5,857 nucleotides of DNA, from the NCBI GenBank assembly GCA_040235375.1, contig JBECKQ010000345.1, forward strand, positions 1 through 5,857, read 5' to 3'. Position numbers and translations under genes: made by a program. Below, one piece after another: positions 1 to 5,663 of the stretch (positions are counted from its first letter, which is position 1; each line of letters starts with the position of its first letter). The notes below the pieces were generated by a model. The model saw nothing but the letters and a program-made list of their open reading frames with translations. It searched no databases and was not told where the DNA came from. The DNA is from JBECKQ01 sp040235375 (GTDB lineage: Bacteria > Planctomycetota > Phycisphaerae > UBA1845).

Positions 1-172
1 ACGACGCACTTCTGGTATTTTGGATGAATATCCGGTTTCATGGCTCACTTCCTGTCGTGCATCAGATGTCGAGCCCAGTATTATATATCCGGCATCATAC
101 GGTTCAAGCGGCACGACAGGCATTCCGCCGGAGCGGTTTGCGGCCAGGCAAGCGGATGCCGAGGGTGGAAAC
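1..172. other. Upstream non-coding segment, no gene seen
   Basis: No reading frame here looks like protein; the open frames that cross it are extensions of, or shadows over, the gene that starts at 173. The stretch is less GC-rich than the rest of the window. An AT-rich patch at 79-88 contains TATTAT/TATATA, which could be a -10 element, but no acceptable -35 box lies 16-18 bases before it, so I do not call a promoter. A tiny inverted repeat (CCGC-CGGA-GCGG, 125-136) is followed by TTT and is too short to interpret. Confidence 0.4.
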
Positions 173-553
173 ATGCCATCGAGCAGCGAGTGCGTCTATC
201 GAGCAGAAAACGTCGAGGAGGCCGACATGGTCGTTGCCTGGCTGGCAGAACGGGGAATCGCCGCCCAGGTCAAGGACCGCTACGCGGCAGAGACGGTATT
301 CGTCCAGCAGGCCGTGGCCCCGGCGGGCATCGAAGTAGTGGTCCTGAACGCAAACCAGGCGCACCCGGCCCGGCAACTGCTGATCGAGCACTTCGAGGAA
401 TCGCCGGCCGGTCGGCAGGCGGCCGACTCCTCCGGGCCCCCGGTCGAGGCGGTCTGCGAAGAGTGCGGCCGGACCGCGACGTTCACGTCCGACAAGCGCG
501 GCCGGGTCGAGGACTGCCCGTACTGCGGCGCGTACAGCGACGTGCCGGAATAG
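173..553 (+). CDS. DUF2007-like protein with C-terminal zinc ribbon
   Basis: A 126-residue protein without signal peptide or membrane segment, so probably cytoplasmic. Residues 7-75 (CVYRAENVEEADMVVAWLAE...) have the shape of the DUF2007 'putative signal transducing' fold: a short first strand, a helix with the 'EA..V..WL...GI.A' pattern, then a strand ending in VVVLNA and a final helix with 'A..LL'. After a linker (about 77-92) comes a zinc ribbon with Cys95, Cys98, Cys115 and Cys118, spaced CX2C-X16-CX2C and ending CPYCGAYSDV. The frame is open upstream to position 20, but ATG at 173 is chosen because GAGGGTGG at 161-168 is a suitable ribosome-binding site and homology-like sequence begins just after it. 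DUF2007 proteins have no firmly established reaction; I infer metal binding and possibly a regulatory or protein-interaction role. The gene is alone on its strand and converges on the protease gene. Confidence 0.85.
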   Translation: MPSSSECVYRAENVEEADMVVAWLAERGIAAQVKDRYAAETVFVQQAVAPAGIEVVVLNANQAHPARQLLIEHFEESPAGRQAADSSGPPVEAVCEECGRTATFTSDKRGRVEDCPYCGAYSDVPE

Positions 554-620
554 ACCGGTTCGGGTGGCACGGTCTGGCCCGAAGGGACAGGCCGTGATCG
601 GTTTTCCGTCGGCCAGCGGC

Positions 621-923
621 CTACCGGCCGAAGGCCTGTTGGAAATCGGCGAAGTCCGCCAGGTCGATGTCACCATCCCCGTCGGCATCGAACACGTCGA
701 GACACATGGCCGCGCACTGGCCGTCTGCGGGCGCCGGGGGCGCGTTCATCCCGGCGAAGCACTCCACCAAGCCGGCGCAGTCGGCCGAGTCGACCTGGCC
801 GTTGCCGTCGAAGTCGTAGAGCGAGAGCTGCTCGCACTCGTCGGGCTGAACGTTGTCGTTGCAGTCCTTGCTGGTGCCGGCGGCGATGTCGACTTCGTCG
901 GAAACGTCGTTAGCGTTGCAGTC
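621..923 (-). other. Dockerin-like / EF-hand C-terminal region of the protease
   Basis: Residues 1385-1484. Two 'DCN-x-N' units come first (DCNANDVSDEVDIA, then DCNDNVQPDECE), a calcium-binding style repeat common at planctomycete exoprotein C-termini. Two EF-hand loops follow, with ligands at loop positions 1, 3, 5, 9 and 12: Asp1421, Asp1423, Asn1425, Asp1429, Asp1432, and Asp1463, Asp1465, Asp1467, Asp1471, Asp1474. Each loop is followed by a short helix (LVECFAG and FQQAFG). The pairing resembles dockerin type I, but the role in planctomycetes is not established. I infer calcium-dependent folding or anchoring to a surface partner. No PEP-CTERM, LPXTG or type IX sorting motif is seen. Confidence 0.85.
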
Positions 924-3900
924 GCTCTTGCACATGCCGGCCGATTCGTCGCAAACCAGAAAATCGCCGCAGGGATCACCGGTGTGGTAACAGCCGATCT
1001 GCGCGTCGCACCATTCCAGGCCGTTGCAGTACACGCCGTCCTCCGGGCAGGCCTGGTTATCGGGAATGAACTCACACCCATGGTCGCCACAGACGTCGCC
1101 CGTGCACGGGATCCCGTCGTCGCAGTCGTTGTCGGTCAGGCAGTCGAGCGTGGTGAACGACCAGACCGGCCCCACCGTAGTGCCGGTGGCCCGGCTGGCC
1201 ACGACGCGCCAGTAGTAGGTCTTGTTGATCTGCAGCGGCCCGGCCGTGCAATGCGGCTCGGAAACGTCATTGCAGACGCGGGCCGTCGGCGGATTGGTGG
1301 CACCCAGGTACACGTCGTACGTCGTAGCGCATCCGCCGCCGGTGCCATACCACGACAGTTCGGGGTTGATCGACTGCATCGTCGACTGATCACCCGGCGA
1401 CGGCGCGGCCGGCTCCGGCGGAGCGGAGTAGACGGCGGCGCTGACGTTGACGTCATCGACGTAGAACCCGCTGTAATCGTTCAGGCCCGAGTCGCGCGTG
1501 CGGAATCGGAACCGCACCTGCATCACGTCGCCGGCGAGCGAGGAAACGTCGATCGGGTCTGTGCTGCGCCAACTGCCGCTAGGATCGAGCAGGAGGCCCG
1601 TATCGTTGCCCCCCACCTTTCGATAGGTCGCAAAGCCGTTGCTGGATACCTCGACCGAGGCCACGTCATACGGTGGGGAATCCTCGGTCTCGAGATAGTA
1701 GTTGAAGGTGAGCTCGACGGGCGCGACGGCGCAGCGGACGTCGATGGGCGGGGAAGTGACGACGCCTTCCGTGCGGCCGGCGTCGTAGTTGCATTCCGCA
1801 TCAATGCCGTAATACAGGGACGCGTCCGAGCCGGACGCGCGACATGCCGTGGACCAATGCCACAGACCGTTGGCGTCGCCAATCCCATTGTTGATGACGT
1901 AGCCGCCCAATCCGTCCTCGAAGTCCTGGATGTGGATCGTCTGCTGGTCAACAGACACGCATGCCTGGGCCGCTTCGTCGCAGACTTCTCCGGCGCCGCA
2001 CGGGTTCGAGGCCGCCATGCAGAAGCCGGAAATGCACTCCTCGGCACCGTTGCAGAACACGCCGTCGTCGCACTGATCGTGCGAGCCACACGGCCCGCAG
2101 TTGTCGAGATCCTCATCGCAAATGGCGCCGGACGGGCATGGACTCCCGCCGGAGATGCAGCCGAGCTCAGCGTCGCAGATCTCCGGGCCATTGCAGAATT
2201 CACCGTCGTCTGCGCACAGCTCGTCGTGCGCGGCGGCAATGCAGATCCCGGCCACACAGGCGTTCGACGTGCAGTCGATGCCGTCGTCGCAGTCCGCGTC
2301 GACGTCGCACTCCGTGGCGTTGAAGGACCAGACGGGGCCGTACACGGTTCCGGAGTTGTTCGACGCGACGACGCGCCAGTAGTAAGTCTGCTGGCCCGCC
2401 ACGCTCACCCCGCAGCTTGTCACGTCGAGGTCGCTGCAAACGACGGCGCCCGGCGGATTGTTGGTGCCCAGGTATACGTCGTAGGTAGCCGGGCAGCCCC
2501 CGTCGTCGCTCTCCCATCTGAGCACCACGTCACTCGGTACACCGGCTGCGCCGCTTGCCGGGGTAGGGTTCACGGGCGCGGCGGGAGGTCCGATCAACGA
2601 GCCGCTGAGCGCGATGTTGTCCAGATAAAAGCCGCGGTATCCATTGATACCCGCGTCGCCGGTCCGGAATCGAAAGCGAATACGAACGATCTTTCCGAGC
2701 ACCGACGTCAGGTCGATCGCGGGCGATTGCTGCCAACCGCGTTCGGACGATTCCTCGAGCAGACCCACTGCGTCGTCCGGGTCATTGGAGGCGAGCGGCG
2801 TGGAAGTCTGGAAGCCGTCGGTTGAAATCTCGACGACGGCGTAGTCGTACGACGGGTGATTCTCCGTTTCCAGCATGTAGTTGAAGCGGAGCACCGTGGG
2901 CGGTTCTGCGCAGGCCAGGTCGATAGGTGGGGAAACGACAACGCCCTCGGTGCGGCCGGCATCGTAATTACACTCGTCATCCAGGCCGTAATAGAGCATC
3001 GTAGAGAATGCGTCGCAGCCCTCGGTGAGATGCCAGAGGCCGTTGCCGTCGCCAAACGTATTGTCGATGGTGAACCCACCGAGACCGTCTTCGAGATTCT
3101 TCATGAACCAGGACTGGGTGTCGCAAGTGTACGACTGGTCACCTTCGTCGCAGAACTGCCCGGCAGGACAGGGGTAGGTGCCGACCGTGCAGGTGCCGGA
3201 TTGGCATTGCTCCACGCCGTTGCACATCACCTCGTCGGCACAGGGGCTTCCGTCAGGCACCGCGACCTGCCGGCAGAACCCGGACTGACACGTGTCCGTC
3301 GTGCACACGTTGGCATCGTCGCACGAAGCATTGGCGGTACATTCCCGGGTTACAATCAAGGAAAACGGCTGCCCGCCGGATAAGGTCCCTTTGTGCGTCA
3401 CTCGAATGACGTAATCTCCCTCGGCAGGCGAGTCGACGACAACCTGCTCGACATTGTCGACGCTGTTGTCGCCCTGGAACGCAGCTTGTGACGGGAAATC
3501 CTTGTCCAGCACCCATGGGTAATAGACGGTGCCCGTAGCGAGAGCCTCGATACGCAGATCCAGATCGTTAACCAGCGTCTTGTCCGCCGGGTCCAGGGAG
3601 GGCGCCGGAACCGTGCCGGGCGGATCCGTCCAGCAGATCGTGGCCCGCAACCGATCGTCGCCGGGCCCGACCTGTACGAGCTGCGTGAATGAGCCGCCGT
3701 TGGCCAGCACGTTCTCGCTGATGGTGTCCGGCACCTGGACGTCCCGCTCGATGGTGAGGGCGGCCTTGAGCGTGTTCATCAAGCCCCAGCCGAAGCGATA
3801 ATCCGGCCCCGGGGCATCGCCCGCCTCGCTGGCCGTATGGAGCACCAGGCTTTTCAAGGTGGCGGCGCGCATGTCGGGTGCGCCGGAATGCGTGCGTCGC

Positions 3901-5075
3901 CATTGCTGAATCAGGATGCCGAGCGATCCGCTGACGCTGGGGGACGACATGGAGGTGCCGCTTAACGACTCGTAGGCCGTGTCGTTGGTATCGAAGGTTG
4001 AATAGAGCTGGATGCCGTTGGCGCTGATGTCCGGCTTGATGCGTCCGTCGTCCGCAGGTCCCCAGCACGAGAACGAGCTCATGGTCACGCTGCCCGGCGC
4101 CGTCCAGCCGCCTGGAATGTCCTGGACTGCTCCAACCGTGAGACCGTTTTTCGACACGCCGTTGTGAGCGATGGAATCGTATCCGTTGTTGCCATCGAGG
4201 CTGCGCGTCAGGGTACTCGGCTCGAAATACCCGGTATTCCAATTGGGAAAGTAGTGCTCTGTCCCGGGTGATGGCCCTTCGTTTCGATCGTTTCCGGCGG
4301 ACTTCACGAACAGGTAATACGGATTCTGGTAGGCTATCTGGTCCCACTGCCGCGCGTCATCATCGTAGAAGCCGAATAAATAGTCCTCGTAAAGGTCGAC
4401 ACGAAAGTCGCCCCACCAGAACCAGTAAGGTCCCCACCCGTAGTCCGCGAAGATCCAGCCGCGTATCGTCCCATACGAGTGATTGGAGACGCGCAGCCCG
4501 GCGGCCGCCGCGGCCTGCATTTCCGTCGTGTCGCTGTTCCAGTCATAGCAGTCGAGCAGACCCTCGAACGACATGCCGTGGGCTGCCTGCTGCACGCCCT
4601 GCGCGATCATCGTGCCCGCCACGTGGGTCGAGTGGTAGTGGGTGTAGCTCGCCGAATCCCTCTGCACGGCGCGTCCGCCGAACTCCTGGTGGCTGGTGCG
4701 TACGCCACCCGCGTCCCAGATACCCAGCTTGACGCCCGCGCCGGAAAGATCGAGCGCCGCGGGATAGCCCGGCCAGCATTCGTCGGTACTGATCGTATCC
4801 GCCGAATTCAGGTTGTCCGTAATGTAGTAGACAGGCAAACCGTTGACGAGCTTCTGTAGCTCGAACGTGCGGCCTTGAAAGTCGCGGCGAATCACCCACC
4901 CTTTTTGACGGGCGACCTCGCGCGCCTCCGCGCCCGTCAACACCTTGTCCTGCGCAACCGCCGGCGCGGTGTTCACCACCGCGAGCAGGCAGGCCACAGC
5001 AAGCCCAAGGCGACGGAGATTCATGCCAGGACCGCTCGTTCCTGGTGTTCTTGAACTGCGCGTACTCCTGATCAT
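621..5075 (-). CDS. Secreted multidomain S8 (subtilisin, KP-43-like) serine protease
   Basis: A 1484-residue predicted exported endopeptidase that would hydrolyse proteins outside the cytoplasm. Residues 18-41 form a signal peptide (NLRR, hydrophobic core, AVA cut before Gln42). Residues 43-100 resemble a propeptide. The catalytic domain spans about 104-438, with Asp121 (GIWDAGG), His148 (HSTHVAGTM), oxyanion Asn262 (KSAGNDR) and Ser375 (GTSMSSP), so all key residues are present. An aromatic-rich insertion lies at 207-224. Residues 446-577 match the C-terminal beta-sandwich of KP-43-type enzymes (LVNDLDLRI, then NVEQVVV). Next come Cys-rich linker 1 (579-651), jelly-roll/Fn3 copy 1 (655-922), linker 2 (923-1039), copy 2 (1046-1311), linker 3 (1312-1382) and a dockerin-like tail (1385-1484). 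This is far longer than a bare subtilase. The start at 5075 has a good Shine-Dalgarno (AAAGGAG); Met18 (5024) would give a more usual signal peptide but has a poor site. The natural substrate cannot be told from sequence. Confidence 0.95.
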   Translation of the reverse strand: MIRSTRSSRTPGTSGPGMNLRRLGLAVACLLAVVNTAPAVAQDKVLTGAEAREVARQKGWVIRRDFQGRTFELQKLVNGLPVYYITDNLNSADTISTDECWPGYPAALDLSGAGVKLGIWDAGGVRTSHQEFGGRAVQRDSASYTHYHSTHVAGTMIAQGVQQAAHGMSFEGLLDCYDWNSDTTEMQAAAAAGLRVSNHSYGTIRGWIFADYGWGPYWFWWGDFRVDLYEDYLFGFYDDDARQWDQIAYQNPYYLFVKSAGNDRNEGPSPGTEHYFPNWNTGYFEPSTLTRSLDGNNGYDSIAHNGVSKNGLTVGAVQDIPGGWTAPGSVTMSSFSCWGPADDGRIKPDISANGIQLYSTFDTNDTAYESLSGTSMSSPSVSGSLGILIQQWRRTHSGAPDMRAATLKSLVLHTASEAGDAPGPDYRFGWGLMNTLKAALTIERDVQVPDTISENVLANGGSFTQLVQVGPGDDRLRATICWTDPPGTVPAPSLDPADKTLVNDLDLRIEALATGTVYYPWVLDKDFPSQAAFQGDNSVDNVEQVVVDSPAEGDYVIRVTHKGTLSGGQPFSLIVTRECTANASCDDANVCTTDTCQSGFCRQVAVPDGSPCADEVMCNGVEQCQSGTCTVGTYPCPAGQFCDEGDQSYTCDTQSWFMKNLEDGLGGFTIDNTFGDGNGLWHLTEGCDAFSTMLYYGLDDECNYDAGRTEGVVVSPPIDLACAEPPTVLRFNYMLETENHPSYDYAVVEISTDGFQTSTPLASNDPDDAVGLLEESSERGWQQSPAIDLTSVLGKIVRIRFRFRTGDAGINGYRGFYLDNIALSGSLIGPPAAPVNPTPASGAAGVPSDVVLRWESDDGGCPATYDVYLGTNNPPGAVVCSDLDVTSCGVSVAGQQTYYWRVVASNNSGTVYGPVWSFNATECDVDADCDDGIDCTSNACVAGICIAAAHDELCADDGEFCNGPEICDAELGCISGGSPCPSGAICDEDLDNCGPCGSHDQCDDGVFCNGAEECISGFCMAASNPCGAGEVCDEAAQACVSVDQQTIHIQDFEDGLGGYVINNGIGDANGLWHWSTACRASGSDASLYYGIDAECNYDAGRTEGVVTSPPIDVRCAVAPVELTFNYYLETEDSPPYDVASVEVSSNGFATYRKVGGNDTGLLLDPSGSWRSTDPIDVSSLAGDVMQVRFRFRTRDSGLNDYSGFYVDDVNVSAAVYSAPPEPAAPSPGDQSTMQSINPELSWYGTGGGCATTYDVYLGATNPPTARVCNDVSEPHCTAGPLQINKTYYWRVVASRATGTTVGPVWSFTTLDCLTDNDCDDGIPCTGDVCGDHGCEFIPDNQACPEDGVYCNGLEWCDAQIGCYHTGDPCGDFLVCDESAGMCKSDCNANDVSDEVDIAAGTSKDCNDNVQPDECEQLSLYDFDGNGQVDSADCAGLVECFAGMNAPPAPADGQCAAMCLDVFDADGDGDIDLADFADFQQAFGR
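930..1142 (-). repeat. Cys-rich linker, unit 3 (12 Cys)
   Basis: Residues 1312-1382 of the protease, with 12 cysteines. It has the pattern C-x4-DCDDGIPCTGDVC...GC, then VYCNGLEWC, GC, DPCG, VCDE and a final C. The 'CDDG..CT.D.C' core resembles the Dicty_CTDC type of Cys-rich repeat. It lines up cysteine for cysteine with unit 1 and with the first part of unit 2, and joins the second Fn3-like module to the dockerin-like tail. The cysteines probably form disulfides after export. Confidence 0.85.
1143..1940 (-). repeat. Jelly-roll plus Fn3-like module, copy 2
   Basis: Residues 1046-1311 of the protease. The first part (about 1046-1215) is a beta-sandwich resembling MAM or immune-inhibitor-A jelly rolls: EDGLGGY at the start, ECNYDAGRTEGVV, SPPID, FNYYLETE, then VRFRFRTRDSG and GFYVDDVNVS as the closing strands. 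The second part (about 1219-1309) is Fn3-like, with TTYDVYLG, TYYWRVVAS and GPVWSF. It is the tandem counterpart of 2310-3113, and the six cysteines sit at equivalent places in both. Such modules usually bind carbohydrate or protein; the ligand here is unknown. Confidence 0.85.
1959..2309 (-). repeat. Cys-rich linker, unit 2 (20 Cys, expanded)
   Basis: Residues 923-1039 of the protease, with 20 cysteines. The first 12 match units 1 and 3. The remaining eight lie in a partial second copy (GPCGSHDQCDDGVFCNGAEE onward, ending at Cys1039) that repeats the DQCDDG / FCNGAE.C / GFC / NPCG / VCDE pattern. This looks like a local internal duplication of about 45 residues. It separates the two jelly-roll/Fn3 modules. 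Confidence 0.85.
2310..3113 (-). repeat. Jelly-roll plus Fn3-like module, copy 1
   Basis: Residues 655-922 of the protease, homologous to 1143-1940. Shared blocks include EDGLGG, GLWH, ECNYDAGRTEGVV, SPPID, LETE, RFRFRT, GFY-D, TYDVYLG, TYYWRVVAS and GPVWSF. Lengths are 268 and 266 residues, and by eye the copies are very roughly half identical, so the duplication is old or has diverged under constraint. The jelly-roll part ends near residue 828 (GFYLDNIALSGSL) and the Fn3-like part runs from about 832 to 920. Confidence 0.85.
3123..3341 (-). repeat. Cys-rich linker, unit 1 (12 Cys)
   Basis: Residues 579-651 of the protease, with 12 cysteines. The opening ASCDDANVCTTDTCQSGFC matches the Dicty_CTDC-like consensus, followed by VMCNGVEQCQSGTC, YPCPAG and FCDE. 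It joins the protease's own beta-sandwich to the first jelly-roll module, so the catalytic part is tethered to the binding modules by a probably disulfide-stiffened spacer. Confidence 0.85.
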
Positions 5076-5084
5076 CCCTTAACA

Positions 5085-5091
5085 CTCCTTT
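5085..5091 (-). promoter_or_regulatory. Ribosome-binding site deciding the protease start
   Basis: Read on the minus strand this is AAAGGAG, nine bases before the ATG at 5075-5073. It is a near-ideal Shine-Dalgarno and favours the longer N-terminus. The alternative ATG at 5024 has only AGGA about 18 bases upstream, which is too far. Confidence 0.7.
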
Positions 5092-5269
5092 GCTGCTGTC
5101 TGAATCGCCGCGAGCAGAGAGAATCGGGGTGGTCCAATCGCTCGGCCGGGCGGTCGGGGAGCTCTGGGTAGGCGTCGGACAGACCGCTGCAATCGTTTCC
5201 CCTCGAGGGCGAGTCTGCTTGATGTGACGGAACCAGAGGTGACAAGCCCTCCGGAACTACACGAGGTGC

Positions 5270-5299
5270 AGTATAAGGCAACGCGGCTCGGCAAGGCAA
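5270..5299 (-). promoter_or_regulatory. Candidate sigma-70-type promoter for the protease
   Basis: On the minus strand TTGCCT (5299-5294, 4 of 6 to consensus) is followed after 18 bases by TATACT (5275-5270, 5 of 6). Transcription would begin near 5263, giving a leader of roughly 190 bases. It is the best such pair I found on this strand in the spacer. Sigma-factor preferences in planctomycetes are not well defined, and chance matches are possible. Confidence 0.35.
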
Positions 5300-5334
5300 G
5301 AAGTTCTCGGCCGAAACTCTCGGGCCGCGCTCTG

Positions 5335-5360
5335 AAAAAACCTCTCGCCGACAAGGTTTT
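5335..5360 (-). terminator. Inverted repeat with T6 tail, terminator-like
   Basis: AAAACCT (5337-5343) and AGGTTTT (5354-5360) are perfect 7-base inverted repeats around a 10-base loop. The minus strand then has six T at 5340-5335, and the plus strand has four T at 5357-5360. The stem contains only three strong pairs, since the T tract is partly inside it, so the hairpin is weak. It lies between the two candidate promoters and could block read-through from the beta-helix side toward the protease. Confidence 0.25.
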
Positions 5361-5415
5361 CGACCAGCGCGCCGTTCTCAGCAGCGGCCCAATAACGAGC
5401 CGGCCTGAACTTGCG

Positions 5416-5444
5416 TTGAATTCGATCCGCCGTCGGGTTACGAT
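5416..5444 (+). promoter_or_regulatory. Candidate sigma-70-type promoter for the beta-helix gene
   Basis: TTGAAT (5416-5421, 4 of 6) and TACGAT (5439-5444, 4 of 6) are separated by exactly 17 bases. Transcription would start near 5451, leaving a leader of about 210 bases that contains the short ORF at 5483 and the hairpin at 5600. The match is modest and untested. Confidence 0.3.
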
Positions 5445-5482
5445 GGCCCCAGCGTGGATCGCAACGTCGCCGAGGAGCGGGG

Positions 5483-5560
5483 ATGCGCGACCTGTACAAC
5501 GCGCCCCGTGCGGTCGCGGCGTTGCAACTGATTCCAACCGGAGGGACAGACGGCCCGTGA
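5483..5560 (+). CDS. Possible 25-residue leader peptide ORF
   Basis: ATG at 5483 is preceded by GAGGAG (5472-5477) with a 5-base spacer, one of the best ribosome-binding sites in the window. The ORF encodes MRDLYNAPRAVAALQL... and stops at TGA 5558-5560, about 100 bases before the beta-helix gene. It has no signal peptide, no run of a single amino acid that would suggest classical attenuation, and no family I recognise. The start codon can be drawn into a GC-rich stem (GGG 5480-5482 with CCC 5505-5507, GCGCG 5485-5489 with CGCGC 5500-5504), which might modulate initiation. It may equally be a chance ORF in GC-rich DNA. Confidence 0.3.
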   Translation: MRDLYNAPRAVAALQLIPTGGTDGP

Positions 5561-5599
5561 GCCGCCGTACCACCTCGATCTCTGATTACCGGCCGATTC

Positions 5600-5617
5600 C
5601 GCGGGTCTGCTCCCGCG
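5600..5617 (+). other. GC-rich hairpin in the beta-helix gene leader
   Basis: CGCGGG (5600-5605) and CCCGCG (5612-5617) form a perfect six-pair stem with a six-base loop TCTGCT. It is followed by CATTTG, which is too poor in T for a confident intrinsic terminator. It ends 46 bases before the ATG at 5664 and follows the short ORF, so it could act as a leader element controlling the downstream gene or an mRNA-stability stem. Confidence 0.4.
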
Positions 5618-5663
5618 CATTTGAAACTCTGTACCGTCGAACTCTCGCCAAGGATACCGAACC

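Larger units (their letters stand above)
5076..5663. other. Divergent intergenic region
   Basis: 588 bases between the start codons of the minus-strand protease and the plus-strand beta-helix gene. Several open frames cross it on both strands, but their translations are Arg-, Pro- and Ser-rich, show no domain or motif, and mutually overlap, so I do not call them. What it does hold, all with modest support and listed separately, is a candidate promoter for each flanking gene, an inverted repeat with A/T tracts between those promoters, a short leader ORF with a ribosome-binding site, and a GC-rich hairpin. No tRNA, IS end or tandem repeat was seen. Confidence 0.6.

Noticed and set aside
20..172. 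Upstream extension of the zinc-ribbon frame to position 20
   Set aside because: The extra 51 residues show no family similarity, and the ATG at 173 has its own ribosome-binding site right before the recognisable domain.
541..571. Hairpin over the stop codon of the zinc-ribbon gene (CGTGCC 541-546 with GGCACG 566-571)
   Set aside because: The inner part needs a seven-base one-sided bulge, and no T tract follows on either strand, so I do not call a terminator between the convergent genes.
599..640. CGGTTTTCCG and clustered GGCC palindromes at the end of the protease gene
   Set aside because: The stems are only three or four pairs and the GGCC clusters are expected in this base composition; part of them encodes the last protease residues.
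564..2825. 753-codon open frame on the plus strand, antisense to the protease
   Set aside because: Its codons are in exact register with the protease codons, so its stops can arise only from sense TTA, CTA or TCA codons, which are rare in this GC-rich gene. The translation is a monotonous Val/Ala/Asp/Arg mix with no motif, while the minus-strand frame has an intact catalytic triad. The same applies to the frame at 2856-3383.
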